A stretch of DNA of 9,466 nt from Bifidobacterium breve (GCA_945885645.1 CAMCYV010000043.1:1-9466), one strand, 5' to 3'. Shown: positions 1 through 7,219, counted from the first letter of the stretch. The notes: generated by a model not told the origin, from the letters alone. A program made the numbers and translations.

Positions 1-1
1 A

Positions 2-1264
2 AATATTGCCAGTCTGGGAATCACACCGATTCTCGCAGCACAACTTGATGACCCAAGAGCTTTACGCGGGTGTGATGCATGGTTGCACAACTGGCAACTC
101 CGAGCCCTGGATCTCCCCAAAACACATCCATTACGCAGCTATGAATTGAGCCAGGCCCAGGCCACCCTTGATATCTTCCGCGAACACTTTTCCCGCGGTG
201 CCTCTCCACGTATACGGTCGCTTATCGATGATCGGGTGGTTGAGTTCTTGGGTGGTCCAGCCGCCCACCCTTTCACGCCGGGACTAAATCCAATTCTTGC
301 TGAGGTCGCTCTAAGTGTTGGGCTCGATGACGCCGTCCGTCGTTACGGCAACTCACCGACGGGAATCTGGGTACCTGAATGTGCATACCGTCCGGGGCAA
401 GAAGCAGTTTACGAAAAACTGGGAGTCACCCACTTCATGGTGGACGAACCCGCGGTGACCAGTGTGGGCGGGTTGGCATCGACCCCATATTGGCTACCTG
501 ATTCGCAGGTCAAGGTTGCTGCCCGCGATGCACGGGTGAGCGACCTGGTCTGGTCACATGAACGAGGTTATGCCGGGTCACCCGTCTACCGAGATTTTCA
601 CTCGGTCGACGCAATCTCTGGACTGCGGCTCAGTGCCGTTGGGGATAAAGCAAATGATCAAAAACCTCCGTACGATCCACAATCAGCCGGAGTCCAGGTC
701 GAAGTTGACGCGCGGAATTTCATTCAAGAACTCTTATTTGAATTTGATCAGAAGCGTGATCCCAGTGAGGGGTTACGCACACTCGTTGTCGGAATTGATA
801 CTGAACTCCTTGGGCATTGGTGGCATGAAGGCATTTCCTGGTTTGAGCGAGTCGTTGAATTGCTGCCTGAATCGGGAATCCTCACATCAACACTGGATGA
901 AGTAACGTCAAACGCAAAAACATCAATTCAACTTCCTGAGTCATCATGGGGAAGCGGGAAGAATTGGTCTGTGTGGAACGGTGAACGCGTGCGCGACATC
1001 GTGGTCGCCCATGATCAAAGCCAAAGCTATGTCATTGACTTAATGGACCGGAATGAATGTACGTCTGAACATCTGAACCAATTAATGTTGCAATTATCAA
1101 GTGACTGGGCATTTATGGTTACTCGCCAGAGCGCTGAACAATACGCCAAAGACCGGGTAATCAACCACGCGACTCAACTTCGTTCAGGAGTCGACTCGGA
1201 TAACCCCTTTCCCCTCATTTCATTTAGTGCGGCGCGCGTGCGCAATCGCACTGAATCCGCATGA
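2..1264 (+). CDS. GH57/DUF1957 family 1,4-alpha-glucan branching enzyme, 5' end cut by window
   Basis: The frame is open to the left edge with no stop, so this is the last 420 residues of a longer protein and the true start lies outside. A TTG at 83 is not a credible start, because the 27 codons before it already read as family sequence (ITPILAAQLDDP). The catalytic landmarks of GH57 are present. The nucleophile Glu is in WVPECAYRPG (codon 377-379) and the acid/base Asp is in DTELLGHWWHEG (codon 797-799). The C-terminal helical part ends with the family-like LSSDWAFM block. The missing N-terminus should hold the HxH motif and about 60 residues. Known members transfer alpha-1,4-glucan segments to make alpha-1,6 branches; the mycobacterial relative Rv3031 belongs to the MGLP/glycogen locus. 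The gene converges with the acyltransferase and overlaps its 3' end by 91 bp. Branching rather than amylase activity is inferred from the DUF1957 subtype. Confidence 0.93.
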   Translation, partial: NIASLGITPILAAQLDDPRALRGCDAWLHNWQLRALDLPKTHPLRSYELSQAQATLDIFREHFSRGASPRIRSLIDDRVVEFLGGPAAHPFTPGLNPILAEVALSVGLDDAVRRYGNSPTGIWVPECAYRPGQEAVYEKLGVTHFMVDEPAVTSVGGLASTPYWLPDSQVKVAARDARVSDLVWSHERGYAGSPVYRDFHSVDAISGLRLSAVGDKANDQKPPYDPQSAGVQVEVDARNFIQELLFEFDQKRDPSEGLRTLVVGIDTELLGHWWHEGISWFERVVELLPESGILTSTLDEVTSNAKTSIQLPESSWGSGKNWSVWNGERVRDIVVAHDQSQSYVIDLMDRNECTSEHLNQLMLQLSSDWAFMVTRQSAEQYAKDRVINHATQLRSGVDSDNPFPLISFSAARVRNRTESA

Positions 1265-1893
1265 CGCTCCACTTCCAGCTGTCGCTCATCAACGTCGAGT
1301 CTAGATTTAATGACTTTGGCCGGAACCCCAACTGCAACCGCCATCGGGGAAATAGCCCCGCGAACAACCGAATGAGCGCCAATAACGCTGCCAGCACCGA
1401 TACTGGAGCCCCGTAAAACACTCACCTTGGTGCCTATCCATACATTGTCGCCAACACGAACGGGAGTCTTGTGAATACCTTGCGCCCTGATTGAGGTTCT
1501 AATGTCGGCGAATCGATGATCAAAATCGCACATATATATAGAGTCAGAGATTATGCACTCAGATCCAATTGAAATGTCAAGATACGCATTTATCGTGTTG
1601 TCGCGACCCATTACTGTCTTTGACCCGATCCGGATGCTCCCTTCATGTGCACGAATATGACACTGATCCCCAATGTGCACCCAAGGCTCTAAGAGAATTC
1701 GACCGTAGCCCTTGCGTACATTAAGTTCGACGCCCTTACCCAAAAAAACGAAACCTGTGCATTGAATATCTTTTGGACCAAAATGATGTAATTTCAAAAA
1801 ACGCAAATAGCGCACAATGTAATACCAGTTCCAAGCCCGATGACGGATTATCCATCTCAGGTTGGAAAAACGCCATGGGTTAAATCGCTTCAC
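1174..1893 (-). CDS. Left-handed beta-helix (hexapeptide repeat) O-acyltransferase
   Basis: 239 residues. The first ~40 are basic and aromatic (WRFSNLRW, WNWYYIVRYLRFLK) and may lie on the membrane surface. A hexapeptide-repeat beta-helix follows at about 48-195 (VWIGTKVSVL, SSIGAGSVIGAHSVV), ending in the usual VGVPAKVI. The segment CDFDHRFADIRTSIRAQG (about 122-139) is the maltose/galactoside/serine acetyltransferase signature, with His126 the probable catalytic base. Family members move an acetyl or short acyl group from CoA to a sugar hydroxyl. After residue 198 comes a charged ~40-residue tail not needed for the fold, encoded opposite the GH57 3' end. The start is GTG at 1893-1891, overlapping the glycosyltransferase stop as GTGA, with an AAAAGG Shine-Dalgarno 7 nt upstream. 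It is last in the operon. The likely substrate is the polysaccharide made by the neighbouring enzymes, similar in context to mycobacterial Rv3034c (inference). Confidence 0.9.
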   Translation of the reverse strand: MKRFNPWRFSNLRWIIRHRAWNWYYIVRYLRFLKLHHFGPKDIQCTGFVFLGKGVELNVRKGYGRILLEPWVHIGDQCHIRAHEGSIRIGSKTVMGRDNTINAYLDISIGSECIISDSIYMCDFDHRFADIRTSIRAQGIHKTPVRVGDNVWIGTKVSVLRGSSIGAGSVIGAHSVVRGAISPMAVAVGVPAKVIKSRLDVDERQLEVERHADSVRLRTRAALNEMRGKGLSESTPERS

Positions 1894-3038
1894 GAGCCAA
1901 CCTTTTCATAAACCGAATCCGTTAGTTTCACCGCTCGTTGCCAGGTGAATTCGCTTGCAACGCGGACCCGTAGCCGATCTGCTCTTTTAGCGGCTTCGGC
2001 TTGATTACCCAAGATCGATTCGATTTCACGAGCTATTGACCCTCCAGAAACCTCCCGAATCAGGTAGCCATATTCATTGGTGGGAATGATCTCGCACAGA
2101 CCACCGACTTGGGCAGCAATGATGGGAACTCCAACCTGCCCAAGCTCAAGTGCAACGATTCCAAATGGTTCGTAACTTGAAGGAATAACGGCCGTATTCC
2201 ACGACCGCACGACAGCGCTCGTATCTCCCTCTTCGATATGCCCAAGAAATGAAACACGATCTTCGAGACCTTTTCTCTCAACTTTTTTCTGCAAATTACT
2301 CAACTGACTGCCGCGTCCAACGATTTCTAGTTTCACCCTCTGGTCGCGGATAAACTCCATAGCGTCAATGACGTGGTGGACACCCTTTTCCCATTCAAGT
2401 CGACCAATGAAACCTACAACAATTTTCTCAGGATTTATCACATGTGGGCCGCCCGCTGAGAGCGCCGACGAAACCCCATTAGCAATTACCGTGAGTTTTT
2501 TTGGCTCAACACCATAGCCACTGCGAATCTCATGGGTCATGTAGTCACTGCATACGATCACTGAATCGGCGGACTCCAATGCTCGACGTTCATGCGCGTA
2601 GACGGCTTTTGAGAGGCTTGAAGTGAGCCAACCATTATGTCGACCGAACTCGGTTGCGTGCACGGTCAAGACACTGGGCACTGAAAACTTTTTTGCCGCG
2701 ACAATGAGTTGACTTGCTGCAATCCAATCGTGCCCATGAACAATTTCAGGTTCTCGCGCCATGAACTTACAGGCAGCCTGGCTCGCCAACGCGAATCCGT
2801 GCACCCAGTAGTTGAACTTCTCATGCACCATTTGGGCATCCGGATAATGGTTCTCGACCCGGATAACCTCTACACCATTTTCTTCAACATGTGATCCCGC
2901 TTCCCATTCGGCAGCTTGCGTGATCACGGTCACCTCATGGCCAATTCGGGCTTGTGCCTGAGTTAAGGCCACAACGTGAACACCCAGTCCCCCGAACATC
3001 ACCGGTGGGTATTCCCAAGAAAAGTGCAAGATTCGCAT
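1890..3038 (-). CDS. GT4 family glycosyltransferase, Rv3032-like alpha-glucan synthase
   Basis: 382 residues with the GT-B fold of family GT4. The N-terminus MRILHFSWEYPPVMFGGLG carries the glycine-rich acceptor-side loop. The second domain starts near VVGFIGRLEWEKGV, and the retaining-enzyme E-x7-E motif is in SYEPFGIVALE (Glu290 and Glu298), which contacts the nucleotide-sugar donor. The start sequence resembles mycobacterial Rv3032, an alpha-1,4-glucosyltransferase that elongates MGLP and glycogen. Its presence beside a GH57 branching enzyme fits alpha-glucan elongation. The donor (UDP- or ADP-glucose) cannot be read from sequence. The ATG start at 3038 is supported by the family N-terminus; the only upstream signal is a weak GGA. 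It lies 12 nt after the methyltransferase stop and overlaps the acyltransferase start by 4 nt. It could alternatively be a mannosyl- or other hexosyltransferase. Confidence 0.9.
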   Translation of the reverse strand: MRILHFSWEYPPVMFGGLGVHVVALTQAQARIGHEVTVITQAAEWEAGSHVEENGVEVIRVENHYPDAQMVHEKFNYWVHGFALASQAACKFMAREPEIVHGHDWIAASQLIVAAKKFSVPSVLTVHATEFGRHNGWLTSSLSKAVYAHERRALESADSVIVCSDYMTHEIRSGYGVEPKKLTVIANGVSSALSAGGPHVINPEKIVVGFIGRLEWEKGVHHVIDAMEFIRDQRVKLEIVGRGSQLSNLQKKVERKGLEDRVSFLGHIEEGDTSAVVRSWNTAVIPSSYEPFGIVALELGQVGVPIIAAQVGGLCEIIPTNEYGYLIREVSGGSIAREIESILGNQAEAAKRADRLRVRVASEFTWQRAVKLTDSVYEKVGS

Positions 3039-3050
3039 GTGTTTGTCCGG

Positions 3051-3995
3051 TTAAGGCGCTACTCCGGTTATGCACACGTTGTAAAAATATTCGTCGGGGA
3101 CAATCTTTGACAGCAAATTGCGATCCAAACTTTCAAGCCTTTTCCACGTCCCAAAAGCAAAATTGGCCCAACCCCAACCGAGCGCCTCGGCCCTGACCGA
3201 TGCTTCAAATGTGCGCACCGGCCAACCGAACCAAGAAGCCGTCAACTCTTCCGTGACCGTACTGACATCAACGCACCCATTACGTAGCGCGACTCGGGCT
3301 AATTGATCAGGGTCAAAAGTGTGAATGTCGACCATTGCTTCCAGCGCCGCTTCACGCGAGGAAGCGCTCAGCTCGCGCTCGGGAAGCGCCCATTTTTCTG
3401 CAAGCATGGGCAGTTTTGTCATCCTTGTACTCGTCCACCACGTCAATCGCGATAACGCGCGAGCGATCACATCACCTTTTTGGGTTGGTTCGCCACAGAA
3501 AACGAATCGACCACCAGGACGTAGCACCCTGTTTACTTCAGCAAACAATGCATCAAGATCGGGAACGTGATGCAGAACCGCGTGGCCTACTACTAGGTCA
3601 ACACTTGAATCGGCAAATGGCAGATGTTCGGCATCGGCCACGAGTCCGCTCACATTAAGACCTAAATTCTTACCATTTCGCATAGCAACCGACACCATCC
3701 CAGAACTGAGATCCGTAACGATTCCGGTACTGCCGATACCCGACTGCATCAGGTTGAGCAGGAAAAACCCGGTGCCCGAACCCAATTCAATAACTGTTGC
3801 CTGGGTTAGGTCATCTCCTTGAATCCCGCGTGGCACGGCGTGATCGAAACAATTTCGAGCGTAGTCAACACACCTCTGGTCATATGAGATCGACCATTTT
3901 TGATCGTAGGATTCAGATTCCCAGTCGTGGTAGACGATGTTTGCAAGTTTCGGATCTACCTTTGCCAAGTCAAATTGTTCCTGCGAAATAGCCAC
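3051..3995 (-). CDS. Class I SAM-dependent methyltransferase
   Basis: 314 residues. The Rossmann methyltransferase core spans about 66-180: motif I is VIELGSGTGFF (68-78), Asp95 of TDLSSGM should hold the ribose of SAM, and GHAVLHHVPDLDALFAEVNRVLRPGGRFVF carries motifs II-III of the Methyltransf_11 type. Before it is an N-terminal block around VYHDWESESYDQKWSISYDQRCVDYAR, which I recall as conserved in an actinobacterial subfamily. After it come ~110 residues that probably form the acceptor lid. The acceptor is unknown. Position between hydratase and glycosyltransferase suggests O-methylation of a sugar or polysaccharide, as in MGLP synthesis, but the protein is not clearly Rv3030 or Rv3037c. 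The start is GTG at 3995-3993, sharing one base with the hydratase stop (TAGTG), with CAGG just upstream. This implies translational coupling. Confidence 0.88.
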   Translation of the reverse strand: MAISQEQFDLAKVDPKLANIVYHDWESESYDQKWSISYDQRCVDYARNCFDHAVPRGIQGDDLTQATVIELGSGTGFFLLNLMQSGIGSTGIVTDLSSGMVSVAMRNGKNLGLNVSGLVADAEHLPFADSSVDLVVGHAVLHHVPDLDALFAEVNRVLRPGGRFVFCGEPTQKGDVIARALSRLTWWTSTRMTKLPMLAEKWALPERELSASSREAALEAMVDIHTFDPDQLARVALRNGCVDVSTVTEELTASWFGWPVRTFEASVRAEALGWGWANFAFGTWKRLESLDRNLLSKIVPDEYFYNVCITGVAP

Positions 3996-4795
3996 TAGCG
4001 ACCTGAAAAACTAGCTTTGCCTGGACCATCTTTAATAAATGAATTCATACCTGTTTTTTGATCTTCCGTTGCAAAAAGTGCAGCAAATTCGGTGCTCTCG
4101 ATGGAAAGCCCCGTCTGCAGATCCACACTTATGCCCAGATCAATCGATCGCTTGGCCGCGGCCAATGCCAATTTAGCCCCACCAGAGAATTTGTTAGCCC
4201 AAGCCAATGCGCTCTCCAGCACCGCCGCGGGGGGAACTACCTCATTAACCAACCCAATACTCAGCGCTTGCTCAGCCGTGATCATGTGGCCACCAAAAAC
4301 TAATTCCTTTGCCCGGGATACCCCAATGAGGCGGGCCAGTCGTTGTGTTCCACCAGCACCCGGAATAATTCCCAGCAGGATCTCGGGCTGGCCCAGTTTG
4401 GAGTTGTCTCCGGCAACCCGAAAGTCAGCGCACATTGCAAGTTCCAGACCTCCACCCAAAGCAAACCCAGTAATCGCTGCAATGGTCGGTTGAGTAATTT
4501 TGGCTACCGTGGCAAAGGCGCCTTGCAACTGATGCGCCGCCAGAGACATCTCGGCATAGGACATGTTCGCCATTTCTTTAACGTCCGCTCCGGCGGCAAA
4601 GACTTTTTCTCCACCATAAATCACGACCGCATCAATACCGACACGCCCGGAAACAAACGTGGCCGCCTCGGCAATTTCACGCTGCATCTGCAGATTGAGG
4701 GCATTCATCGGTGGCCTACTCAAGTGAATTATTGCCGTGCTTGCCCGCTTCTCCACCTGAATGAATTCCAGGGATAGCAGTTCTTCCGGGGCCAT
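3995..4795 (-). CDS. Enoyl-CoA hydratase (crotonase family)
   Basis: 266 residues from the preferred start, the normal crotonase length. It has the oxyanion-hole region VFAAGADVKEM, the second backbone donor in FALGGGLELAM, and both catalytic glutamates of true hydratases: Glu118 in GGGLELA and Glu138 in GQPEILLGIIPGAGGTQRL. It should therefore hydrate trans-2-enoyl-CoA, such as crotonyl-CoA, to (3S)-3-hydroxyacyl-CoA. I chose ATG 4795 because AGGAG (4805-4809) lies 9 nt before it. In-frame ATGs at 4819 (with TAGGA upstream) and 4837 would add 8 or 14 residues. It is first of a four-gene unit with the methyltransferase (1-nt overlap), GT4 and acyltransferase. It could serve beta-oxidation or the ethylmalonyl-CoA pathway encoded to the right. 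Why it leads a polysaccharide operon is not explained. Confidence 0.93.
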   Translation of the reverse strand: MAPEELLSLEFIQVEKRASTAIIHLSRPPMNALNLQMQREIAEAATFVSGRVGIDAVVIYGGEKVFAAGADVKEMANMSYAEMSLAAHQLQGAFATVAKITQPTIAAITGFALGGGLELAMCADFRVAGDNSKLGQPEILLGIIPGAGGTQRLARLIGVSRAKELVFGGHMITAEQALSIGLVNEVVPPAAVLESALAWANKFSGGAKLALAAAKRSIDLGISVDLQTGLSIESTEFAALFATEDQKTGMNSFIKDGPGKASFSGR

Positions 4796-4804
4796 ATTTG
4801 CATT

Positions 4805-4809
4805 CTCCT
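4805..4809 (-). promoter_or_regulatory. Shine-Dalgarno AGGAG selecting the hydratase start
   Basis: AGGAG on the minus strand with 9 nt before ATG 4795. It is the best ribosome-binding sequence near the three in-frame ATG candidates and decides the start chosen here. If translation starts at 4819 it would lie inside the coding sequence. Confidence 0.6.
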
Positions 4810-4903
4810 GTGTGCTCATGCAGATGATCCTACTCATGTCACCGATAGAAGTTTCCCCCTGTTATTGGTGGCCACGAGGACACTTTCAGGGTCACATTAC
4901 TTA

Positions 4904-5773
4904 TTAGAAGAGTGCATTCGCCAATGCGATGCGAGCCTCCGGCACACTGGGATCATCACCTGCGAGCACAAAGTATTGAACTAGCCGGGAACGCGCCAGC
5001 TCGCGTTCCGCGCCACTTGAGAGTTGCACGCCCTTAATCGCAGCTGCAAAAGCCTTCACCCAATCACCGTTTGCAGCAGCGAGGTCTGCAACGACAAGCA
5101 ATTCATCAAATGAATCTCCCAGTGGGGGCTCTACGCCATCAGTGCGCTCAAAGATTCCGGCCATGATCAAGCCACCTTGGGCATCAAGATCGCCAGGGTC
5201 GCTATCAAGAATTCCTTGATAAGCCTTTTTTGCTAAGGCCCAGTCTCCTGCGTTCACCGCATCGACAGCTTCATCAAAGCGCGGATCTGCGATTTCTTCA
5301 ACATCTACTTTGACCCGTTGTTCACCGTCCACCGCATTACTTGGGCTTAACCCTTGCTCTGCCGCAAGTTCTAGCAGTTTGTCAAATATTTGTCTGATCT
5401 GCTCCTTGGGGTATGCCCCTTGGAAGAGTGGGATTAACTGACCTTTTATTACAGCGAATACCGAAGGAATTGATTGCACCTGAAGGGCCTGGGAGATGGA
5501 TGGCTCGGCGTCTGCGTCGACCTTGGCAATCAATAGTCGACCGGCATACTCGATAGCGAGTTCCTCGAGGATCGGTGAAAGTTGCTTACACGGCGCACAC
5601 CAATTGGCCCACACATCAATGATGATGGGGATTGTTTCCGAGGCTTTGAGAACGAGTGATTCGAATCCGTCGGTGGTTACATCGATGACGGGTGAATCCC
5701 CCGATCGAACTGGTGCCTTTTTTGCGCCCAATGAAGAAAGGTCTATCGCTCCGGCGAATGAAGGGGTACTCAT
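4904..5773 (-). CDS. Thioredoxin-TPR protein, CnoX/YbbN-like co-chaperone
   Basis: 289 residues. A thioredoxin domain (about 27-135) carries WCAPCKQ with Cys59 and Cys62 and the cis-proline loop SIPS (Pro103). An acidic linker follows, then helical tetratricopeptide-like repeats to the C-terminus (FDEAVDAVNAGDWALAKKAYQGIL is a clear TPR helix pair). This domain order and length match actinobacterial YbbN-type proteins such as Mtb Rv1324. In E. coli, CnoX protects clients from oxidation and hands them to GroEL/DnaK, but its active site lacks the full CxxC. Here both cysteines remain, so redox activity is likely. There is no signal peptide, so it is cytoplasmic. An in-frame ATG at 5812 exists, but MSTPSFAGAIDLSSLG at 5773 matches the family start. 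The only purine run, AAGG, sits too close to the ATG, and a leaderless promoter is proposed. Confidence 0.9.
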   Translation of the reverse strand: MSTPSFAGAIDLSSLGAKKAPVRSGDSPVIDVTTDGFESLVLKASETIPIIIDVWANWCAPCKQLSPILEELAIEYAGRLLIAKVDADAEPSISQALQVQSIPSVFAVIKGQLIPLFQGAYPKEQIRQIFDKLLELAAEQGLSPSNAVDGEQRVKVDVEEIADPRFDEAVDAVNAGDWALAKKAYQGILDSDPGDLDAQGGLIMAGIFERTDGVEPPLGDSFDELLVVADLAAANGDWVKAFAAAIKGVQLSSGAERELARSRLVQYFVLAGDDPSVPEARIALANALF

Positions 5774-5779
5774 GACCTT

Positions 5780-5809
5780 ATTGTGGATTATTGGGTGGCC
5801 CATCTTCAA
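5780..5809 (-). promoter_or_regulatory. Candidate leaderless promoter of the thioredoxin-TPR gene
   Basis: On the minus strand, TTGAAG (5809-5804) and CACAAT (5785-5780) are separated by 18 nt. The second hexamer ends 6 nt before ATG 5773, so transcription would begin at or next to the A of the start codon. CACAAT matches TATAAT at 4 of 6 positions including A2 and T6. This is the weakest of the five similar cases. Confidence 0.4.
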
Positions 5810-5858
5810 CATAGGTGGGCGGATGCTGGATCTTTGCTCACTTTCCTAGATTTTCCAG

Positions 5859-5877
5859 ATGACTTGTCCCGAGTCAT
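5859..5877. repeat. Inverted repeat ATGACT-N7-AGTCAT in divergent region
   Basis: A perfect 6-bp inverted repeat with a 7-nt spacer (TGTCCCG) lies in the 154-bp AT-rich region between the divergent thioredoxin-TPR and ABM-like genes. It is the right size for a dimeric repressor site, but no regulator gene is nearby. A short hairpin without function, or chance, is equally possible. Apart from this repeat and the two proposed promoters I see nothing specific in 5774-5927. Confidence 0.3.
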
Positions 5878-5915
5878 ATTTAATTCGAAAAGACATAAAG
5901 TATCTATGAACTTGT

Positions 5916-5921
5916 CATAAT
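5916..5921 (+). promoter_or_regulatory. Candidate -10 element (CATAAT), leaderless start of the ABM-like gene
   Basis: CATAAT matches TATAAT at 5 of 6 positions and ends 6 nt before ATG 5928. There is no purine-rich Shine-Dalgarno upstream of the ATG. The best -35 candidate (AAGACA, 5890-5895) is 20 nt away, which is long, so only the -10 is called. Confidence 0.5.
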
Positions 5922-5927
5922 TCACCC

Positions 5928-6233
5928 ATGTCTTATGTGGTTATTTTCCGCTCTACTCGTAATTTAGACGACGGTCATCTGTATTCCTTGTGGTCGAGAA
6001 AGATGGAAGACTTAGTCAAGACGATTCATGGTTATGAACATCATTTTGGTTTTCGCGATTCCACTACCCGTGAAGGTGTGACAGTTTCCTATTTCACTTC
6101 ATTGGAAGCAATTTCTCGGTGGAAGAGTTTGAGCGAACACCAAAAGGCTCAACATTTAGGCCGTGAATCATTTTACGAGCAATACTCTGTTCAAGTTTGC
6201 CAAGTCCTTAGAGACTATGGTTTTAAACCATAA
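5928..6233 (+). CDS. ABM-fold (antibiotic biosynthesis monooxygenase-like) small protein
   Basis: 101 residues. The pattern YVVIFRSTR, a central HFGFRDSTTREGVTVSYF, then EAISRWKSLSEHQKAQHLGRESFYEQY and a C-terminal VLRDYGF is that of the dimeric alpha/beta-barrel ABM superfamily, here the subgroup with the conserved AIxxWK...EHxxAQxxGR block. Members include small cofactor-free monooxygenases and heme-degrading enzymes, and many have no assigned substrate, so no reaction is claimed. No signal peptide is visible. By hand count the gene is about 41% GC, against about half for its neighbours, and it sits alone on the plus strand between two leftward genes. Recent acquisition is plausible. Its stop is 16 nt from the convergent MeaB stop. 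The ATG lacks a Shine-Dalgarno and has a -10-like hexamer at leaderless spacing. Confidence 0.82.
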   Translation: MSYVVIFRSTRNLDDGHLYSLWSRKMEDLVKTIHGYEHHFGFRDSTTREGVTVSYFTSLEAISRWKSLSEHQKAQHLGRESFYEQYSVQVCQVLRDYGFKP

Positions 6234-6249
6234 GAGCCCGAACACCTAT

Positions 6250-7182
6250 TTACTGTCCCGCTTTAATCTGTTTGCTGATCAGGTCGCAAGCTTCATCCTC
6301 ACTCAATTTTCCTGCAGCGCACTGACCCGCTATGTCTAGTTGTAATTCAATTCCTTGAGCTTGAAGGGTCAAGTCGTTCATTGTTCGAGCAAGGAGCGAC
6401 TCTCGGATCCGTCCAATTCGTTTGCGCTCAAGCAAACCTTGGTCGACTAAATAGTCATGATGTTGTGAAATAGCTTCACTCAACTCAACAAATCCTGATC
6501 CATCGGTCGCGATGGTGGGAATCACCGGAGTTTCCCATGAGGAGGTGCCCTGAGCCTCCGCAGCCATGGAGAGCATCCCTTTGAGTTCACGGACTGTTGC
6601 ATCGGCCCCGGGTCGATCTGATTTATTGACCGTGAAGATATCGGCTATTTCCAAGATTCCCGCTTTCGCAGCCTGGATTCCATCGCCGGCACCGGGAGCC
6701 GCAATGACAATTGAAGTATCCGCCATTTTGGCAATTTCAATTTCGGATTGACCAACTCCTACGGTCTCAATGATTATTACGTCAAAGCCGGCAGCGGAAA
6801 TTACTTTTAGGACGCTGTAAATAGTTCCTGTCAGTCCACCAAGGTGTCCTCTCGATGCCAGAGAACGGATAAAAACCCCAGAGTCCAAGGCATGGTCTTG
6901 CATGCGGATTCGATCACCGAGAAGTGCGCCTTTGCTAAATGTTGACGAAGGGTCTATCGCCAGAATCGCAATGCTTTTGCCTTCACCGCGCAGTTGCGTG
7001 ATCAACGCCGAAGTAGACGTCGACTTACCAACCCCCGGTGGGCCGGTGATACCCACAATATGCGCACTGGGTGAGGGCATCGATGCGAGCAATTCCGTGG
7101 AACCTAAGGCCGAGTTCTCAACGAGGGTAATTTGTTGGGCCAGCTCGCGAATCTGCTCGCCCGTCACTTCACCTGATCTCAT
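6250..7182 (-). CDS. meaB: MeaB/ArgK-family GTPase, B12-mutase chaperone
   Basis: 310 residues of the G3E P-loop GTPase family. Walker A is GPPGVGKS (47-54), followed by DPSS...GALLGDRIRM (78-94), the switch III-like stretch SGVFIRSLASRGHLGG (101-116), the Walker B/switch II motif ETVGVGQSE (139-147), and the guanine-specifying NKSD (186-189). The C-terminal ~70 residues form the helical dimerisation arm. MeaB gates cofactor delivery to, and protects, adenosylcobalamin-dependent acyl-CoA mutases such as methylmalonyl-CoA mutase, and by inference ethylmalonyl-CoA mutase. The older arginine-transport name ArgK is misleading. ATG 7182 is the only start before an in-frame stop at 7192-7194. It has no Shine-Dalgarno but a TAGCCT hexamer at leaderless spacing. 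It lies 33 nt after the thiolase, so it may be transcribed both from the operon and from its own promoter. No mutase gene is in the window. Confidence 0.94.
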   Translation of the reverse strand: MRSGEVTGEQIRELAQQITLVENSALGSTELLASMPSPSAHIVGITGPPGVGKSTSTSALITQLRGEGKSIAILAIDPSSTFSKGALLGDRIRMQDHALDSGVFIRSLASRGHLGGLTGTIYSVLKVISAAGFDVIIIETVGVGQSEIEIAKMADTSIVIAAPGAGDGIQAAKAGILEIADIFTVNKSDRPGADATVRELKGMLSMAAEAQGTSSWETPVIPTIATDGSGFVELSEAISQHHDYLVDQGLLERKRIGRIRESLLARTMNDLTLQAQGIELQLDIAGQCAAGKLSEDEACDLISKQIKAGQ

Positions 7183-7188
7183 GTCGCA

Positions 7189-7219
7189 AGGCTATTCGCA
7201 TGGCTTTGACTCATGTCAG
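7189..7219 (-). promoter_or_regulatory. Candidate internal leaderless promoter of meaB
   Basis: On the minus strand, CTGACA (7219-7214, 5 of 6 to TTGACA) and TAGCCT (7194-7189, fits TANNNT) are separated by 19 nt. The second hexamer ends 6 nt before ATG 7182. The -35 box overlaps the thiolase stop codon. The long spacer is a weakness, and the lack of any Shine-Dalgarno supports the idea. Confidence 0.45.

Noticed and set aside
83..85. TTG as the start of the GH57 gene
   Set aside because: The frame is open to the window edge and the upstream codons encode conserved family residues, so the gene is truncated, not started here.
3335..3658. Rightward open frame of 107 codons inside the methyltransferase gene
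   Set aside because: It is antisense to a well-conserved domain, has no start signal and reads as low-complexity Arg/His-rich shadow sequence.
4343..4777. Rightward open frame of 144 codons opposite the enoyl-CoA hydratase
   Set aside because: It is fully antisense to a gene with intact catalytic motifs, and the translation has no recognisable fold; this is a codon-bias shadow.
4838..4903. CCCTG...CAGGG inverted repeat with an internal GTGGCCAC, considered as a terminator after the thioredoxin-TPR gene
   Set aside because: The stem is only 5 bp with a ~25-nt loop and no T run follows, so it does not qualify as an intrinsic terminator.
6234..6249. Bidirectional terminator between the ABM-like and MeaB stops
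   Set aside because: The 16-nt gap contains no inverted repeat or T tract.
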